DNA of 64,000 nt. Origin: an uncultured Candidatus Peregrinibacteria bacterium (GTDB lineage Bacteria; Patescibacteriota; Gracilibacteria; Peribacterales; Peribacteraceae). The notes under the pieces are model-generated. The model was not told the DNA's origin and did no database searches. It saw nothing but the letters and a program-made list of their open reading frames with translations. A program made the translations under genes and the position numbers. Shown here piece by piece: positions 53,210 through 63,123 of this stretch. The stretch spans positions 21,956 through 85,955 of the forward strand of contig CALMES010000105.1 in the NCBI GenBank assembly GCA_937863435.1. The letters run 5' to 3'. Every line of letters starts with the position of its first letter. Positions within the stretch are counted from its first letter, which is position 1.

Positions 53210-56200
53210 TTACGGCAGCGTCGTGAACGTCCGGTCGCCGGACACGGCCTGACCGCCCTGCGCGTCTTTGGAGATAACGCGGTAGTGGTACAACGTATTG
53301 GGCGTGAGCGATGTCAGTGTCTGCGCATGATCCAGCTGCAAGGTGGCATCGAATGCCGTCGACATACCGTAGGATGTTGTCAGCCCGTACTCGACCATCG
53401 TATCGCTTGGCTGATCGGTGGACCAGGATATGTCGGCATCCGTCCTGCCAACCGGAAATGCGGATACCGCACTGATAACAGGAGGTGCATTGGGCGTATC
53501 GAACGTGTAGTCGATCGACACGGTCTGGTTGCCCGACTTGTCTTTTGTTTTGATGCGGTAATGATACGTCGTCAGTTCCTGCAGGCGCGCACGGATCGGC
53601 ACGGTGTGAGTGGTCACCAGCGTCGGATCGAGCGTGGTGCCGGTTCCGTAGCTGATGCTCGTACCGTATTCGATCTGGGATGTGGACGGCTCATCGGTAG
53701 AGAAAATCAGCGTAGCCGACGTGCCTGTCAGAGTGAGCGGCGCGACGGCGGAAATGACCGGCGGGACGAAGTCCAGAATCCCGTCGGCGGAACGGCCGAG
53801 GTTGCCGGATGCATCGCGCGACAGAACGCGGAAGTGGTACAGCTGGTTTCCCTGCGGCACTGTTACCGTCTGCGTGTGAGAGGTGACAAGACCGGAATCA
53901 AGCGCCGTGGTGCTGCCGTATGCCGTGGTGGCACCCCATTCAATCTGCGAACTGGAAATTTCGTTGGTCGTCCACGTAACAGTGGCTGTCACCGGTGACG
54001 CCGTGACGGAATCGACACTCAGAAACACCGGCGCTGTCGTATCGGGAGTGGCGAAGCTCCTGTTTTGGGAGACGGAAAGATTGCCGGCTATATCCTTTGA
54101 TTTCACCCGGTATTGATATGTCGTATTGGGAGCCAGGCCGACGATCGTCACACTGTGCGACGGGCTGTAGGCTGTCGGCAGTGTCGTGCTGGCACCATAA
54201 TTGGATGTCAGGCCGTACTCCACCTGCCTGTCGGCGTTCTCGTTGGTCGACCAGGTGATGGTGGCAGTCGTATCGGTGAGCGGCCCATGGGCGATGTTGA
54301 AGATGGCGGGAGGCGTGATGTCCGGCTGTGTCGTGAATGTATAGGTCTGCTCCGACACGCCGAGGTTCTGCGCCAAATCCCTGGATTTGACGCGGAAGTA
54401 ATACAAGGTGCTGCCCGTCAGATCGGAAATATTCACGCTGTGAACGGTCGATGGTGCGGTCGGCAGCGTGGTAGCCAGCCCGAATGAAGGAGTGGTGCCG
54501 TATTCCACCTGGGAATCCGATGACTCATCCGTCACCCACCCCACCACCGCCGTACTGGCGGTAATGTTGCTGGCATTGACGGAGAAAAACTGAGGCGGCG
54601 TGCTGTCACTGGTAATGAATGTCTGATCGGTGGAAACCGACAGGTTTCCGGCACCGTCGCGTGATTTGATGCGATAGTGATACAGCGTGTTGCCCTGCAA
54701 ACCTGTAATGACGTGCGAGTGGTTGACCTGCAGCGATGAGTCGAGCGAAGTGGAAATGCCGTAGGCAGCGGTGGTCCCGTATTCCACCTGGGAATCGGCA
54801 CCTTCATTGGTAGTCCAGTTGATACTCTGGCTCGTATCGGAAACTGAAACCGCACTGATTGCGCCGATGACCGGCGGGGTGGTATCCGGCATAGTGAAAA
54901 CGGCGTCTGCCGAGTAACCGATGTTGTTTGATGCATCGACAGATCGTGCGCGATAGTGGTACGTGGCATTCGATGCAAGGCCGGCAAGCGTTATGCTGTG
55001 ACTCGTCACCATGGCAGAATCGACGGTACTGCTTGCGGCATACGGCGGCACCGAACCGGATGAGTCGTACTCCACCTGCGAGTTCGACGCCTTGTTGGTG
55101 GTCCAGGTAACGCGTGCGGATGTATCGCTGAGAATTGTCACGGAAACAGATGAGAACAACGGAGGCTGCGTATCGAGTGTCTTCAGCGAGCTGCCTGCCG
55201 AGAGCCCCAGATTGCTGGCCGCATCCTGTGAACGGGCACGCACGTAGTATGTGGTATTGGGCAGCAATCCTGTCAGAGTGATGGCATGACTGGTCAGCGG
55301 GGTCGGATGGATGGAAGTGAGCGTTCCGTAGGAAGTAGTCAGTCCGTATTCCACCTGGGCGTCGGTGGGCTCGTCGGTTGTCCACGTGACGACAGCGGAC
55401 GTACCGGTAATCGATGAGATGGACAGCGCGGACAAAACCGGCTGGGTGGTGTCGGGAATCGTGAACACCTGATCGACCGACTGCGTGAGATTGCCGGCAA
55501 GATCGCGTGTTTTGACGCGGTAGTGATACTGCTGACCGGACACAATGCCCGGTATGACAACGATGTGCGACGTGACGCCGGCTGTATCCGCCGCCGATGC
55601 GGGATACACGGAGCCGTATGCCGCGGTGATGCCGTATTCCACCTGCGAATCGGCATTTTCGTTGGTTGTCCACGTGATGGAAATACTGGATTGCGATGCA
55701 ACGGACGACGCCGGACCAGACACAATGCTTGGCGGCGTGACATCCGTCGAGAATGTCGCATCACTTCCCGTCAACACGTTACCGTACGGATCCACCGACC
55801 GGATGCGGTAGTGATAAATGGTATTGGGCGACAGTCCGGAGGCGATGCCTATCGCATGGTTCGTGACTGAGTTGCTGATGGTGAGGGTGTTGCCGTACGC
55901 GGTGGTTGTACCATAATCCACGGACGTTGTGGAATTTTCATCAGTCGTCCAGCTGACGATGCCGCTCGTTCCGGTAATCGACGAAACCGACGGACCGCTG
56001 ACAAGCACCGGAGATTTCAAATCGACTGTCTGATCCGCCGACACGGCCGTGTTGCCCGAGAAGTCGGTGGAGCGGACCCGGTAATGATATACCTGCCCCT
56101 GCGCAAGCGATCCGGTTGGCAGCGTCACCGCATGCAGCGTGACGAGCGACGCATTGGCGGGTATCGGGAAAGCCGAACCGTACGCGGTCGTCGTGCCATA

Positions 56201-59200
56201 GTCCACCTGGGAATCAGACGGCTCATTCGTGTTCCAGACAACCTGCATGCTGTCGGGCGCGCCGATCACCGTGGCGCCAATGGAGGAAAGTACCGGCGGC
56301 GTGACATCCCCCGCCGTGGTAAAGTAACGCGTGACAGGAGCCGCCGCATTGCCGCTGCCGTCTTTATACTGCAACAGATACTGATACGCGGTTGCCGCAC
56401 TGAGTCCGTTGAGCGAAATCGAATGTGCCGTGGTAAGACTGGCACCCGTGAGAGTGCTGTTTGTGAACGCATTCACTCCGTACGAAAGCTGCTGGGTGGA
56501 CGGCTCGTCGGTCGTCCAGGAAATCGTGGCTGTCGATGTCGTCACGTCTACCTGCGGTCCGCTTACAATGACTGGCGCGGAGGTATCCCAGTTGCCGGTC
56601 TGATCTGACAGACTGATGATTGATGCATCGTGCAGCGCGTAGTTGTAGATCTTCACTTCATCCAGCCGACCCTTAAACCAGGTGGTGACAGGCAGGTTTA
56701 TGGCGCCGTCGTATGGCGATGCAAACTGGAAATATGTTTCGTAGAATCCCCAACCGGTCTGACGGCTGCCGGCCGATGTCCCCTTCTTTACTCCGTTGAC
56801 GAACGCGCTGAGCGTGGAAGTCGCCTGATCGTACTTGAACGCAATATGATTCCATTTGTTGAAGCTGACACCGCCGGCCGAAATGGTGGCGAGTCCTTTG
56901 ACCTGGATTTTCACCTGACCGGTTGCCAGAATATCGATGTACGGCTGATTCCAGTAGCCATGCAGGCTGGGTCCGTTGCTTTCGCCCATCACCGACCCCG
57001 AACCTGTGGGATACACCCAGAGTGATGCGGTAAAGGATTTGTCGATGAGCATGCCGTTCATGGCGGGCGAGGCAATCCAGGCGCTGCCGGCCGGAAATAC
57101 CTGTGCTGCCGGATTGCTCTGCGCCAAAGGTGCGGTACTCGCTGTATAGCTCGTGGATGTTTTGGTGGCGGTGTTTGCGTAGGTGGAACTGTCTGTGGCA
57201 TTGCCGGCCCCGGCGGTTTCATCAAATTTCCAGTACGCTACAAGATCCTGACCAAGGGGAGGCAGCGTGGTAAAGCTGCCGGATGACTGTGTCAGATTAT
57301 CACTCAAGTCCCTTACGCTGATACGGTAATACACCTTCTCATTCGGATACAACGCAAGAATATTTGTCGCGGGAGCGGTGCCGAACGCCGTCCATGGATA
57401 CGTAATCAGCCCATAAGATGTAGACATGCCGTATTCAATGGCCAGCTTCACCGGCTCATTGGTTGTGATAACCGCAGCGGCAGTCGAGCGCGTCGGCGTG
57501 ATGCTGACATTCGTAATCGTCGGCGGTGTTGTATCTGCAGGAATGCTACTGGCGGCAGCGGCAGCCACTTCCGGCTGGGACAATACCTTGTCGTAGATGC
57601 GCACGTCATCGATGTTGCCCATAAACGGCATGGTTCCTGCCTGCACATTGCCGATAAACAGATCGCCCGCCGGTATGGCCGGTGCCGTCGGCATGGCCGT
57701 TGTCCCGCGCAACACACCGTCGATGTACATCCGGTAGTTTGTCCCGTCCTGCGTTATTGCCACATGTGTCCACGAATTGGTGCGCACAGACGCCATAATC
57801 TGATACCATCTCGACGCATACTCATTCCAGGTCAGAGTATTGTTCAACCCGTCAACCGTCAGCGCAAACATGCCGTCCGACCCCCAGCTGCCACGGTTGA
57901 ATACCGTCTGGTAGTTACCCGACGGCGTGGCCTTTATCCACGCCATCATGGTGCCGGGACGGTTCTTCGTCAGAATATCGCTCGGGATGTTCTTTATGCG
58001 CACGTATCTGTTGGAAGCCATTACTTTCAAGCTGCCGTTATCGGTAAAATTCGCCGGCGGAGTGGCCGAATCAAACACCGCTCCCCCGACCAATGCGCCG
58101 GTTTCGGTATTGCCCGAAGAGTTATAGGCGACTGTGCCGCTGGGTTCATCGAATTTCCAGTAATGAATAAGATCCGGATAGGGAGGAGTGGCGGTGGCAA
58201 ATGTCTGGTTCGACGAAATACCCTGATAATTCCGTACATCTTTGGACCGTACGACAAAATTGTATGTTGTTGCGGCGGTCAGGCCGGTGAGTCGTACGGT
58301 ATGAGACGTGGTAAGCGCCGGGTCCAGCGTCGATTGCTGACTGAGCGAGTTGTCCGTGCTGTAGTACACCTGTGTGTCGGACGGCACATCGGTGGTCCAT
58401 TTGATGACAGCCACGTTCTGCGTGATGCCGGAAACGGTGATGTTCGAGAACACCGGATCCAGGCTTGTGGCGACAAAGGTCGCGTTCGGCGCAGCCAGAA
58501 TATTGCCGGCTGCATCTCTGGATCGCATCTGGAAATTCACTGTCGACTTCGGCGTGATGTTCACGACTGTCTGGCGGTGCGTCAGAACGTACGACCCGCT
58601 GAAGGTCGTTGTATTACCGTACGATGAAGTCGGACCGTAGGCGATCTGCGTGGTAGACGGCTCGTCGGTCGTCCATGTGATGACGGCAGAAGTGCCGGTG
58701 TTGTTGCTGATCACAGGACCGCTGACAATGACAGGAGGAGTGATGTCCGTTGTCGTAAAGGTAAAATCGTCAGACAACGCCATATTGGCGAGCGCGTCGG
58801 TTGAACGGATTCTGAAATGATACAGCGTATTCACCGTCAGGGCGGACAACACGACCGTGTGGGATGTTACCCCTTGCGGATCTGCAGGGATAAGAGGCTG
58901 ACGCGGTCCGTAGCTGGTTGTCGTTCCGTAGTCGACCTGGGTATCGGCATTCTCGTCGGTCGTCCAGGTAATGGTGGCACTGTTGCCGTTGGTGCTTACC
59001 GAGACAACATTTGCAATGACCGGTGGCAGCGTGTCGCGCGTGACAAAGGACTGCTCCGAGGAGGTGGTCAGGTTGCCTGCTGCATCGCGCGACAGAACGA
59101 CATAATAGTAAGTTGTCTGCGGCACCAGGCCCAGAATGCGGATGGCGTGGTCCGCAACCAGAGCTCCGTTGACGGATGTCTGACTGTCGTACACTCCGCT

Positions 59201-60703
59201 TGCCGTTCCCCACTTCACCTGCGCCGTTGTCATTTCATTGGTTGTCCAGGCGATGAGAGCGCTTGTTCCCGTCAGATTTCCCGTCACCGAATTCGGTCCG
59301 CTGACAACAACCGGCGGAATGTTGTCGGTTGTGGCAAACGAGGCATCGCCCGACTGCGCGGCATTGCCCGACTCGTCTTTGGACTTCACCCGGAAATGAT
59401 ACAGCTGGTTGGGCGTGAGACCGGTAATGGTTATGGTGTGACCGGTGCCGTACACCGTATCGGCAACGGCGGGAAATACCGAGCCGTATGACGTTGTCTG
59501 GCCGTATTCCACCTGGCTGTCTGCATCTTCATCCGTACGCCATTTGATGGTTGCCGACACACCGTCTGTACTGACGGACGTGATAGCAGAAATAATCGGC
59601 GGCACGGTATCCGAGGGGGTTGTAAACGTTCCGTCATTCGATGTCGCGCTGTTATTGGACACATCCGCGGATGTCACGCGGTAGTGGTAGGTGGTATCCC
59701 CCTTCAATCCGGTTAACTGCATCTGGTGAGCCAGATCGAGATTGGCATTCACTCCCGCCCTTTTGTCGTATGCAATCGTCTTTCCGTATTCCACCAGACT
59801 CGTTGCCGGCTCATCCGTATTCCAGGTGATGTATGCCGAGTTGTAGGACAGACCGGATGCAATGACCGCCGTAATGAACGGGGGCGTGATATCGAGCGTG
59901 GTGAAAGGGATATTGCCGTCGAGGGCATAGAGATTTCCGGCCGGGTCAATGGCGCGGACGCGGACATAATACGTCGTGCTCTGGCTCAAGCCGCGGATAG
60001 TCAAAGAGTGCGAAACCTGCAATGTTTCAGTGAAAGAGGTGCTGTTGCTGTAGTTGCGGCTCGTACCGAACTGCACCTGAGCGTACGCCGGCTCGTCTGT
60101 TTCAAACGTCACAGTGGCCTCGTCTCCGCCGATTGCCGTGATGTTGATTTTCATGATGTCCGGCGCGAGCGTATCAGCCAGACAATGGTCCAGCGGCAGA
60201 CTTTCTCCGGACGTATGTCCCAGGTTCGAGATCGTCACCAGAATGCGGCCGGTTGGATCTTTGTACAGACCGTAACCGGTATAGGACGAGCACGGCTCGG
60301 CAGGGTCATTGATTTTTTCGAGCGAAATGTAATCCGACAGTGCATAGGATCCGATGGGATAACAGCTGCTGTCACGCGTGCCGATCGACTGTTTGCAGAT
60401 AGGCGTGGGATTGAGCTTGTCGGTGGAAATGGTGTTCTGTTTCGGGATATCGCCACGATCCACCTGATAGGCAGCCAAGCTGTTCTCCAGCTGATGCGCG
60501 TAGATCTGGCGCTGGACATTCGACACCGAAATCATGACATTCTTCGGCCCGATGAGCGCAATGCTTGTGGCTGCAACAGCAGCGACCACGCCGATGGCAA
60601 TGATGAGTTCGACCAGCGTGAAGGCATGCCTCTGCCTCTTGTGCTTGCGCTTATGTGCATGCGTGTGCCGAAGCGGATGCTGTGGATGTGGATGTCGGGT
60701 CAT
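53210..60703 (-). CDS. Giant prepilin-like adhesin with ~20 Fn3-type modules and two LamG-type domains
   Basis: 2,497 residues. A His/Lys/Arg-rich leader precedes a prepilin signal AFTLVELIIAIGVVAAVAATS, with cleavage expected after Ala27 before FTLVEL. A region of about 160 residues follows, then about 20 modules of 80-95 residues. Each has DxTPPVI at the start, WTTDEPxxSQVEYGTTxxYG in the middle and TxYHYRVxSxDxxGN at the end, as in fibronectin III/purple-acid-phosphatase N-domains. Two LamG/concanavalin-like domains interrupt (YWKFDE, encoded near 58170-57560 and 57243-56600). The start at 60703 is chosen because a TATAAT box at 60728-60723 excludes the upstream ATGs at 60724 and 60757. 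It is likely a pilus-tip or pilus-bound adhesin. Confidence 0.9.
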   Translation of the reverse strand: MTRHPHPQHPLRHTHAHKRKHKRQRHAFTLVELIIAIGVVAAVAATSIALIGPKNVMISVSNVQRQIYAHQLENSLAAYQVDRGDIPKQNTISTDKLNPTPICKQSIGTRDSSCYPIGSYALSDYISLEKINDPAEPCSSYTGYGLYKDPTGRILVTISNLGHTSGESLPLDHCLADTLAPDIMKINITAIGGDEATVTFETDEPAYAQVQFGTSRNYSNSTSFTETLQVSHSLTIRGLSQSTTYYVRVRAIDPAGNLYALDGNIPFTTLDITPPFITAVIASGLSYNSAYITWNTDEPATSLVEYGKTIAYDKRAGVNANLDLAHQMQLTGLKGDTTYHYRVTSADVSNNSATSNDGTFTTPSDTVPPIISAITSVSTDGVSATIKWRTDEDADSQVEYGQTTSYGSVFPAVADTVYGTGHTITITGLTPNQLYHFRVKSKDESGNAAQSGDASFATTDNIPPVVVSGPNSVTGNLTGTSALIAWTTNEMTTAQVKWGTASGVYDSQTSVNGALVADHAIRILGLVPQTTYYYVVLSRDAAGNLTTSSEQSFVTRDTLPPVIANVVSVSTNGNSATITWTTDENADTQVDYGTTTSYGPRQPLIPADPQGVTSHTVVLSALTVNTLYHFRIRSTDALANMALSDDFTFTTTDITPPVIVSGPVISNNTGTSAVITWTTDEPSTTQIAYGPTSSYGNTTTFSGSYVLTHRQTVVNITPKSTVNFQMRSRDAAGNILAAPNATFVATSLDPVFSNITVSGITQNVAVIKWTTDVPSDTQVYYSTDNSLSQQSTLDPALTTSHTVRLTGLTAATTYNFVVRSKDVRNYQGISSNQTFATATPPYPDLIHYWKFDEPSGTVAYNSSGNTETGALVGGAVFDSATPPANFTDNGSLKVMASNRYVRIKNIPSDILTKNRPGTMMAWIKATPSGNYQTVFNRGSWGSDGMFALTVDGLNNTLTWNEYASRWYQIMASVRTNSWTHVAITQDGTNYRMYIDGVLRGTTAMPTAPAIPAGDLFIGNVQAGTMPFMGNIDDVRIYDKVLSQPEVAAAAASSIPADTTPPTITNVSITPTRSTAAAVITTNEPVKLAIEYGMSTSYGLITYPWTAFGTAPATNILALYPNEKVYYRISVRDLSDNLTQSSGSFTTLPPLGQDLVAYWKFDETAGAGNATDSSTYANTATKTSTSYTASTAPLAQSNPAAQVFPAGSAWIASPAMNGMLIDKSFTASLWVYPTGSGSVMGESNGPSLHGYWNQPYIDILATGQVKIQVKGLATISAGGVSFNKWNHIAFKYDQATSTLSAFVNGVKKGTSAGSRQTGWGFYETYFQFASPYDGAINLPVTTWFKGRLDEVKIYNYALHDASIISLSDQTGNWDTSAPVIVSGPQVDVTTSTATISWTTDEPSTQQLSYGVNAFTNSTLTGASLTTAHSISLNGLSAATAYQYLLQYKDGSGNAAAPVTRYFTTAGDVTPPVLSSIGATVIGAPDSMQVVWNTNEPSDSQVDYGTTTAYGSAFPIPANASLVTLHAVTLPTGSLAQGQVYHYRVRSTDFSGNTAVSADQTVDLKSPVLVSGPSVSSITGTSGIVSWTTDENSTTSVDYGTTTAYGNTLTISNSVTNHAIGIASGLSPNTIYHYRIRSVDPYGNVLTGSDATFSTDVTPPSIVSGPASSVASQSSISITWTTNENADSQVEYGITAAYGSVYPASAADTAGVTSHIVVIPGIVSGQQYHYRVKTRDLAGNLTQSVDQVFTIPDTTQPVLSALSISSITGTSAVVTWTTDEPTDAQVEYGLTTSYGTLTSIHPTPLTSHAITLTGLLPNTTYYVRARSQDAASNLGLSAGSSLKTLDTQPPLFSSVSVTILSDTSARVTWTTNKASNSQVEYDSSGSVPPYAASSTVDSAMVTSHSITLAGLASNATYHYRARSVDASNNIGYSADAVFTMPDTTPPVIGAISAVSVSDTSQSINWTTNEGADSQVEYGTTAAYGISTSLDSSLQVNHSHVITGLQGNTLYHYRIKSRDGAGNLSVSTDQTFITSDSTPPQFFSVNASNITASTAVVGWVTDESSDSQVEYGTTPSFGLATTLPTAPSTVHSVNISDLTGSTLYYFRVKSRDLAQNLGVSEQTYTFTTQPDITPPAIFNIAHGPLTDTTATITWSTNENADRQVEYGLTSNYGASTTLPTAYSPSHSVTIVGLAPNTTYQYRVKSKDIAGNLSVSQNRSFATPDTTAPVFLSVDSVTASPVTATVTWTTNEISSSQIEWGATTAYGSTTALDSGLVTSHTQTVTVPQGNQLYHFRVLSRDASGNLGRSADGILDFVPPVISAVAPLTLTGTSATLIFSTDEPSTSQIEYGTSISYGTGTTLDPTLVTTHTVPIRARLQELTTYHYRIKTKDKSGNQTVSIDYTFDTPNAPPVISAVSAFPVGRTDADISWSTDQPSDTMVEYGLTTSYGMSTAFDATLQLDHAQTLTSLTPNTLYHYRVISKDAQGGQAVSGDRTFTTLP

Positions 60704-60722
60704 ACACACGAATTTTCCAGTC

Positions 60723-60728
60723 ATTATA
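60723..60728 (-). promoter_or_regulatory. Extended -10 box of the giant prepilin-like gene
   Basis: TGCTATAAT on the minus strand, about 20 bases before ATG at 60703. It decides the start codon, as the upstream in-frame ATGs lie on or before it. Confidence 0.55.
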
Positions 60729-60869
60729 GCACAAATATTTGCCGTCTGCTGGGACAATTTGCATACGAACTACCATAAATTATGATTCGTCAACACACAC
60801 TGGCCCTGTAAGTTGCAGGTACCGGCATCGTCATACATGCATCTATTCCTCTTTTTCCCTTCCTATCGT

Positions 60870-61130
60870 ATGGCGACCACTTCTCTTCTCACTTTTCTGT
60901 TTATCGGCCTCGTTGCCGGCTGGCTGGCCGGAGAACTCTACAAAGGATACGGCTTCGGGCTCATCGGTAACATGATCGTCGGCATCATCGGCGCATTCAT
61001 AGGCGGCGCGCTTTTTGGCGGTACGTTCGTCATCGGCAATTACCCCATTCTGTCGTCCATTATAACGGCGACCATCGGTGCGCTCATTCTGCTTGCCCTT
61101 ATCGGGCTCGTGCGTCGCGCAGCAGTCTAA
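60870..61130 (+). CDS. GlsB/YeaQ/YmgE-family small membrane protein, second copy
   Basis: 86 residues, three membrane helices, signature FIGLVAGWLAGELYKGYGFGLIGNMIVGIIGAFIGGALF. It is a paralogue of the 41070 protein. The leader is CCTCTTTTTCCCTTCCTATCGT and there is a strong terminator downstream. Probably a stress-induced envelope protein. Confidence 0.93.
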   Translation: MATTSLLTFLFIGLVAGWLAGELYKGYGFGLIGNMIVGIIGAFIGGALFGGTFVIGNYPILSSIITATIGALILLALIGLVRRAAV

Positions 61131-61153
61131 GCAGCGCCATCGCGAAAGCGGGG

Positions 61154-61190
61154 AAAGAAAGATGCGCGTATGCCGCATCTTTCTTTTTTA
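61154..61190. terminator. Strong bidirectional terminator
   Basis: AAAGAAAGATGC pairs perfectly with GCATCTTTCTTT around GCGTATGCC, followed by TTTTT. It lies between the converging GlsB and EVE genes. Confidence 0.85.
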
Positions 61191-61661
61191 TCTGCCTGCT
61201 TTTTCCCCCATTCTCCCGATCGCGTCGAACTCCTCTTTGCTGACAGGAAAGACCGACAGCCTGTTGCCGCGCTGAAGTAACCGCATCTTCTGCAGTTTCG
61301 GATTTTTCTTGATGTCCTCGACCGATACAGGCTTTGGGAATTTTTTGCGGAAGGCGATATCCACGACAAACCATCGCGGATTATGTGGATCACTTTCCAG
61401 GTCGGGATGATCGCTTTTAGGGTCAAACTGAGTCGGATCCGGATAACCTTCGCGCACGACTTCGGCAATGCCCGCCGCATGCGGCGGGTTGACGCTGGAG
61501 TGATAGAAAAGACACAGATCACCTTTCTTCATACTGTCGCGCAGAAAGTTGCGCGCCTGAAAATTGCGCACGCCGTCCCAGTACGTTTTCTTGTCGCGCC
61601 TCAAATCATCTATGGAATAGCAATCGGGTTCGGACTTGATGATCCAGTGGTTGGTCGGCAT
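61188..61661 (-). CDS. EVE-domain protein
   Basis: 157 residues, an entire EVE domain: HWIIKSEPDCYSIDDLRRD, WDGVRNFQARNFLRDSMKKGDLCLFYHSSV, GIAEVVREGYPDPTQFDP, RWFVVDIAFRKKFPKPVS. EVE domains are PUA-like and bind modified bases in DNA or RNA. The ATG at 61661 is preferred to a 14-codon longer form; a TACAGT box ends 9 bases upstream. Confidence 0.93.
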   Translation of the reverse strand: MPTNHWIIKSEPDCYSIDDLRRDKKTYWDGVRNFQARNFLRDSMKKGDLCLFYHSSVNPPHAAGIAEVVREGYPDPTQFDPKSDHPDLESDPHNPRWFVVDIAFRKKFPKPVSVEDIKKNPKLQKMRLLQRGNRLSVFPVSKEEFDAIGRMGEKAGR

Positions 61662-61817
61662 GGCAGAGGCACTGTAAAAGACAAAAAGACCGGGCGCAAT
61701 CAACTGTCAGAACGAAGTGTACCGGAAAGGAAAAAACGGCATGCGTCAAAAATGTTTCATCGCCACGTCGTGCCTGGCCGTGCTATGCTCATTGTCATAC
61801 ACAACAAAGCTCCGCAC

Positions 61818-62369
61818 ATGATCGGCTTGGCAATAGTGACAGTACTCATCGCACTGTCCGCTTTTCTGATGCTCCGGCACGCAAGACAGGCCGGCAATTC
61901 TTCGCCGACCGGATCGTCTTCGTCGCAGTTCAACACGCTGTTTCAGCCCAAGCCGGTCAGCAAAAAACTGCACTGCAGGACAGTCGGCGCTCTGCCGGAT
62001 CCCGGCTGCACTCCCGGTGCCATGATAACCGGCATCACCCAGGAACATGTCTGCGCTCCCGGCTACGCGCAGGCTGCCGGATCTCTTTCGCAAAACCAGC
62101 AGCGTCTGGTTTACAGCGCCTACGATATCGCGCTGCACGCACCGGACCAGTACCAGATCGACCACCTCATCAGCACGGACCTTGGCGGCAGCAACGACCC
62201 GGCGAACCTGTGGCCGCAGAGCGGCGAACCGAAACCCGGCTACAAGGAAAAAGATGCAGTCGAAGCAGAGCTGCACAAGCGCGTATGTGACGGAAAAATG
62301 CGTCTGAACGAAGCGCAGCGGATTATCGCGACGGACTGGGTAGGGTTTTATGCGAGGATGACGCAGTAG
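61818..62369 (+). CDS. Membrane-anchored or secreted HNH-like protein
   Basis: 183 residues. An N-terminal hydrophobic helix (MIGLAIVTVLIALSAFLML) and Ser-rich linker lead to a Cys-containing domain (CRTVGALPDPGCTPG, HVCAPGY). It continues with YQIDHLISTDLGGSNDPANLWPQ, which has the DH...N pattern of HNH/beta-beta-alpha nucleases. An extracytoplasmic nuclease is inferred, possibly for nutrient or DNA acquisition. Another ATG at 61785 gives a longer leader. Confidence 0.6.
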   Translation: MIGLAIVTVLIALSAFLMLRHARQAGNSSPTGSSSSQFNTLFQPKPVSKKLHCRTVGALPDPGCTPGAMITGITQEHVCAPGYAQAAGSLSQNQQRLVYSAYDIALHAPDQYQIDHLISTDLGGSNDPANLWPQSGEPKPGYKEKDAVEAELHKRVCDGKMRLNEAQRIIATDWVGFYARMTQ

Positions 62370-62465
62370 GGAGGAAATCTTGATTGAAGCATTCTCTTAA
62401 CTAGTCTTGAGCCTTCGGAATTTCCGAACAGTTGCATTTCACTAAAGCTGATTCTTTATTTTACA

Positions 62466-63080
62466 CTACTGTATTTTCTTGTTCTCTTGTGCGTTTAGTC
62501 GCTTTTGAATATGCCCAATATCTTCCTCCGGCTTTAAATGCTCAGGAAGCGTTCCGCCAATATCCTTAATTGTCTGCCTTACTTTCCCGCCAATTTTAAA
62601 ATGAGTGCTTGTTGCAGACCTGTCTCCAATAACTTTTCCGACGTCTAAATGCTTTTTCAGCTGCTCATCTGTCTGAGTGATTCTAAATAAATTCGCCGCA
62701 AGTTCGGTTGCACCTGCTCTGTCGAGAACTTTATCTTTCCCCAAACCTTTTTTCACTTGAATGCTTTTGTGCGTCATGCCGTATAAACCGCGATAACCAG
62801 CGTCATTAAATGTTCCAAAGCGTGTTACTCCGGATTTTTTAGCCGTCTCTGCGAGCCTCTTGTTATGAGTCGTTACTTCACCGCGTATCATCAATCGTTT
62901 GGAAACTTCCGGTAATTGTTCATATAATTCTTGTTTTCTTGTTTGCATTTCAAAATATGTCTGAGCCAATGCAACCGGCTCTTTTGTCGGGTCTCCATTT
63001 TGCGCAATAAGATAACAAGAATATCGAGACAGTTTATAGTCAAGAATTTCCCTTTGGCTTCCAGAGCCGACATCGACCAT
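62466..63080 (-). CDS. DinD-family protein, 5'-truncated
   Basis: 204 residues. It matches the C-terminal two-thirds of DinD: VGSGSQREILDYKLSRYSCYLIAQNGDPTKEPVALAQTYFEMQTRKQEL, DAGYRGLYGMTHKSIQVKKGLGKDKVLDRAGATELAANLFRITQTDEQL, KVRQTIKDIGGTLPEHL. The N-terminal BRO-like part of DinD (about 70 residues) is missing; the homologous frame extends only to NHFPDIRKM before a stop. The break lies at a 28-bp perfect palindrome. DinD is damage-induced and blocks RecA-dependent strand exchange. It may be a decayed gene. More AT-rich than the rest of the window. Confidence 0.75.
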   Translation of the reverse strand: MVDVGSGSQREILDYKLSRYSCYLIAQNGDPTKEPVALAQTYFEMQTRKQELYEQLPEVSKRLMIRGEVTTHNKRLAETAKKSGVTRFGTFNDAGYRGLYGMTHKSIQVKKGLGKDKVLDRAGATELAANLFRITQTDEQLKKHLDVGKVIGDRSATSTHFKIGGKVRQTIKDIGGTLPEHLKPEEDIGHIQKRLNAQENKKIQ

Positions 63081-63103
63081 TTTCCTGATATCAGGAAAAT
63101 GGT
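63076..63103. repeat. 28-bp perfect palindrome at the DinD break point
   Basis: ACCATTTTCCTGAT followed immediately by its complement ATCAGGAAAATGGT. It covers codons equivalent to the conserved HFPDIRKMV of DinD. Confidence 0.85.
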
Positions 63104-63123
63104 TTTACCTGCTTTACGATTCA

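Noticed and set aside
59726..60778. Plus-strand frames opposite the giant prepilin-like gene
   Set aside because: Repeat modules on the minus strand are unmistakable; the opposite frames mirror that periodicity.
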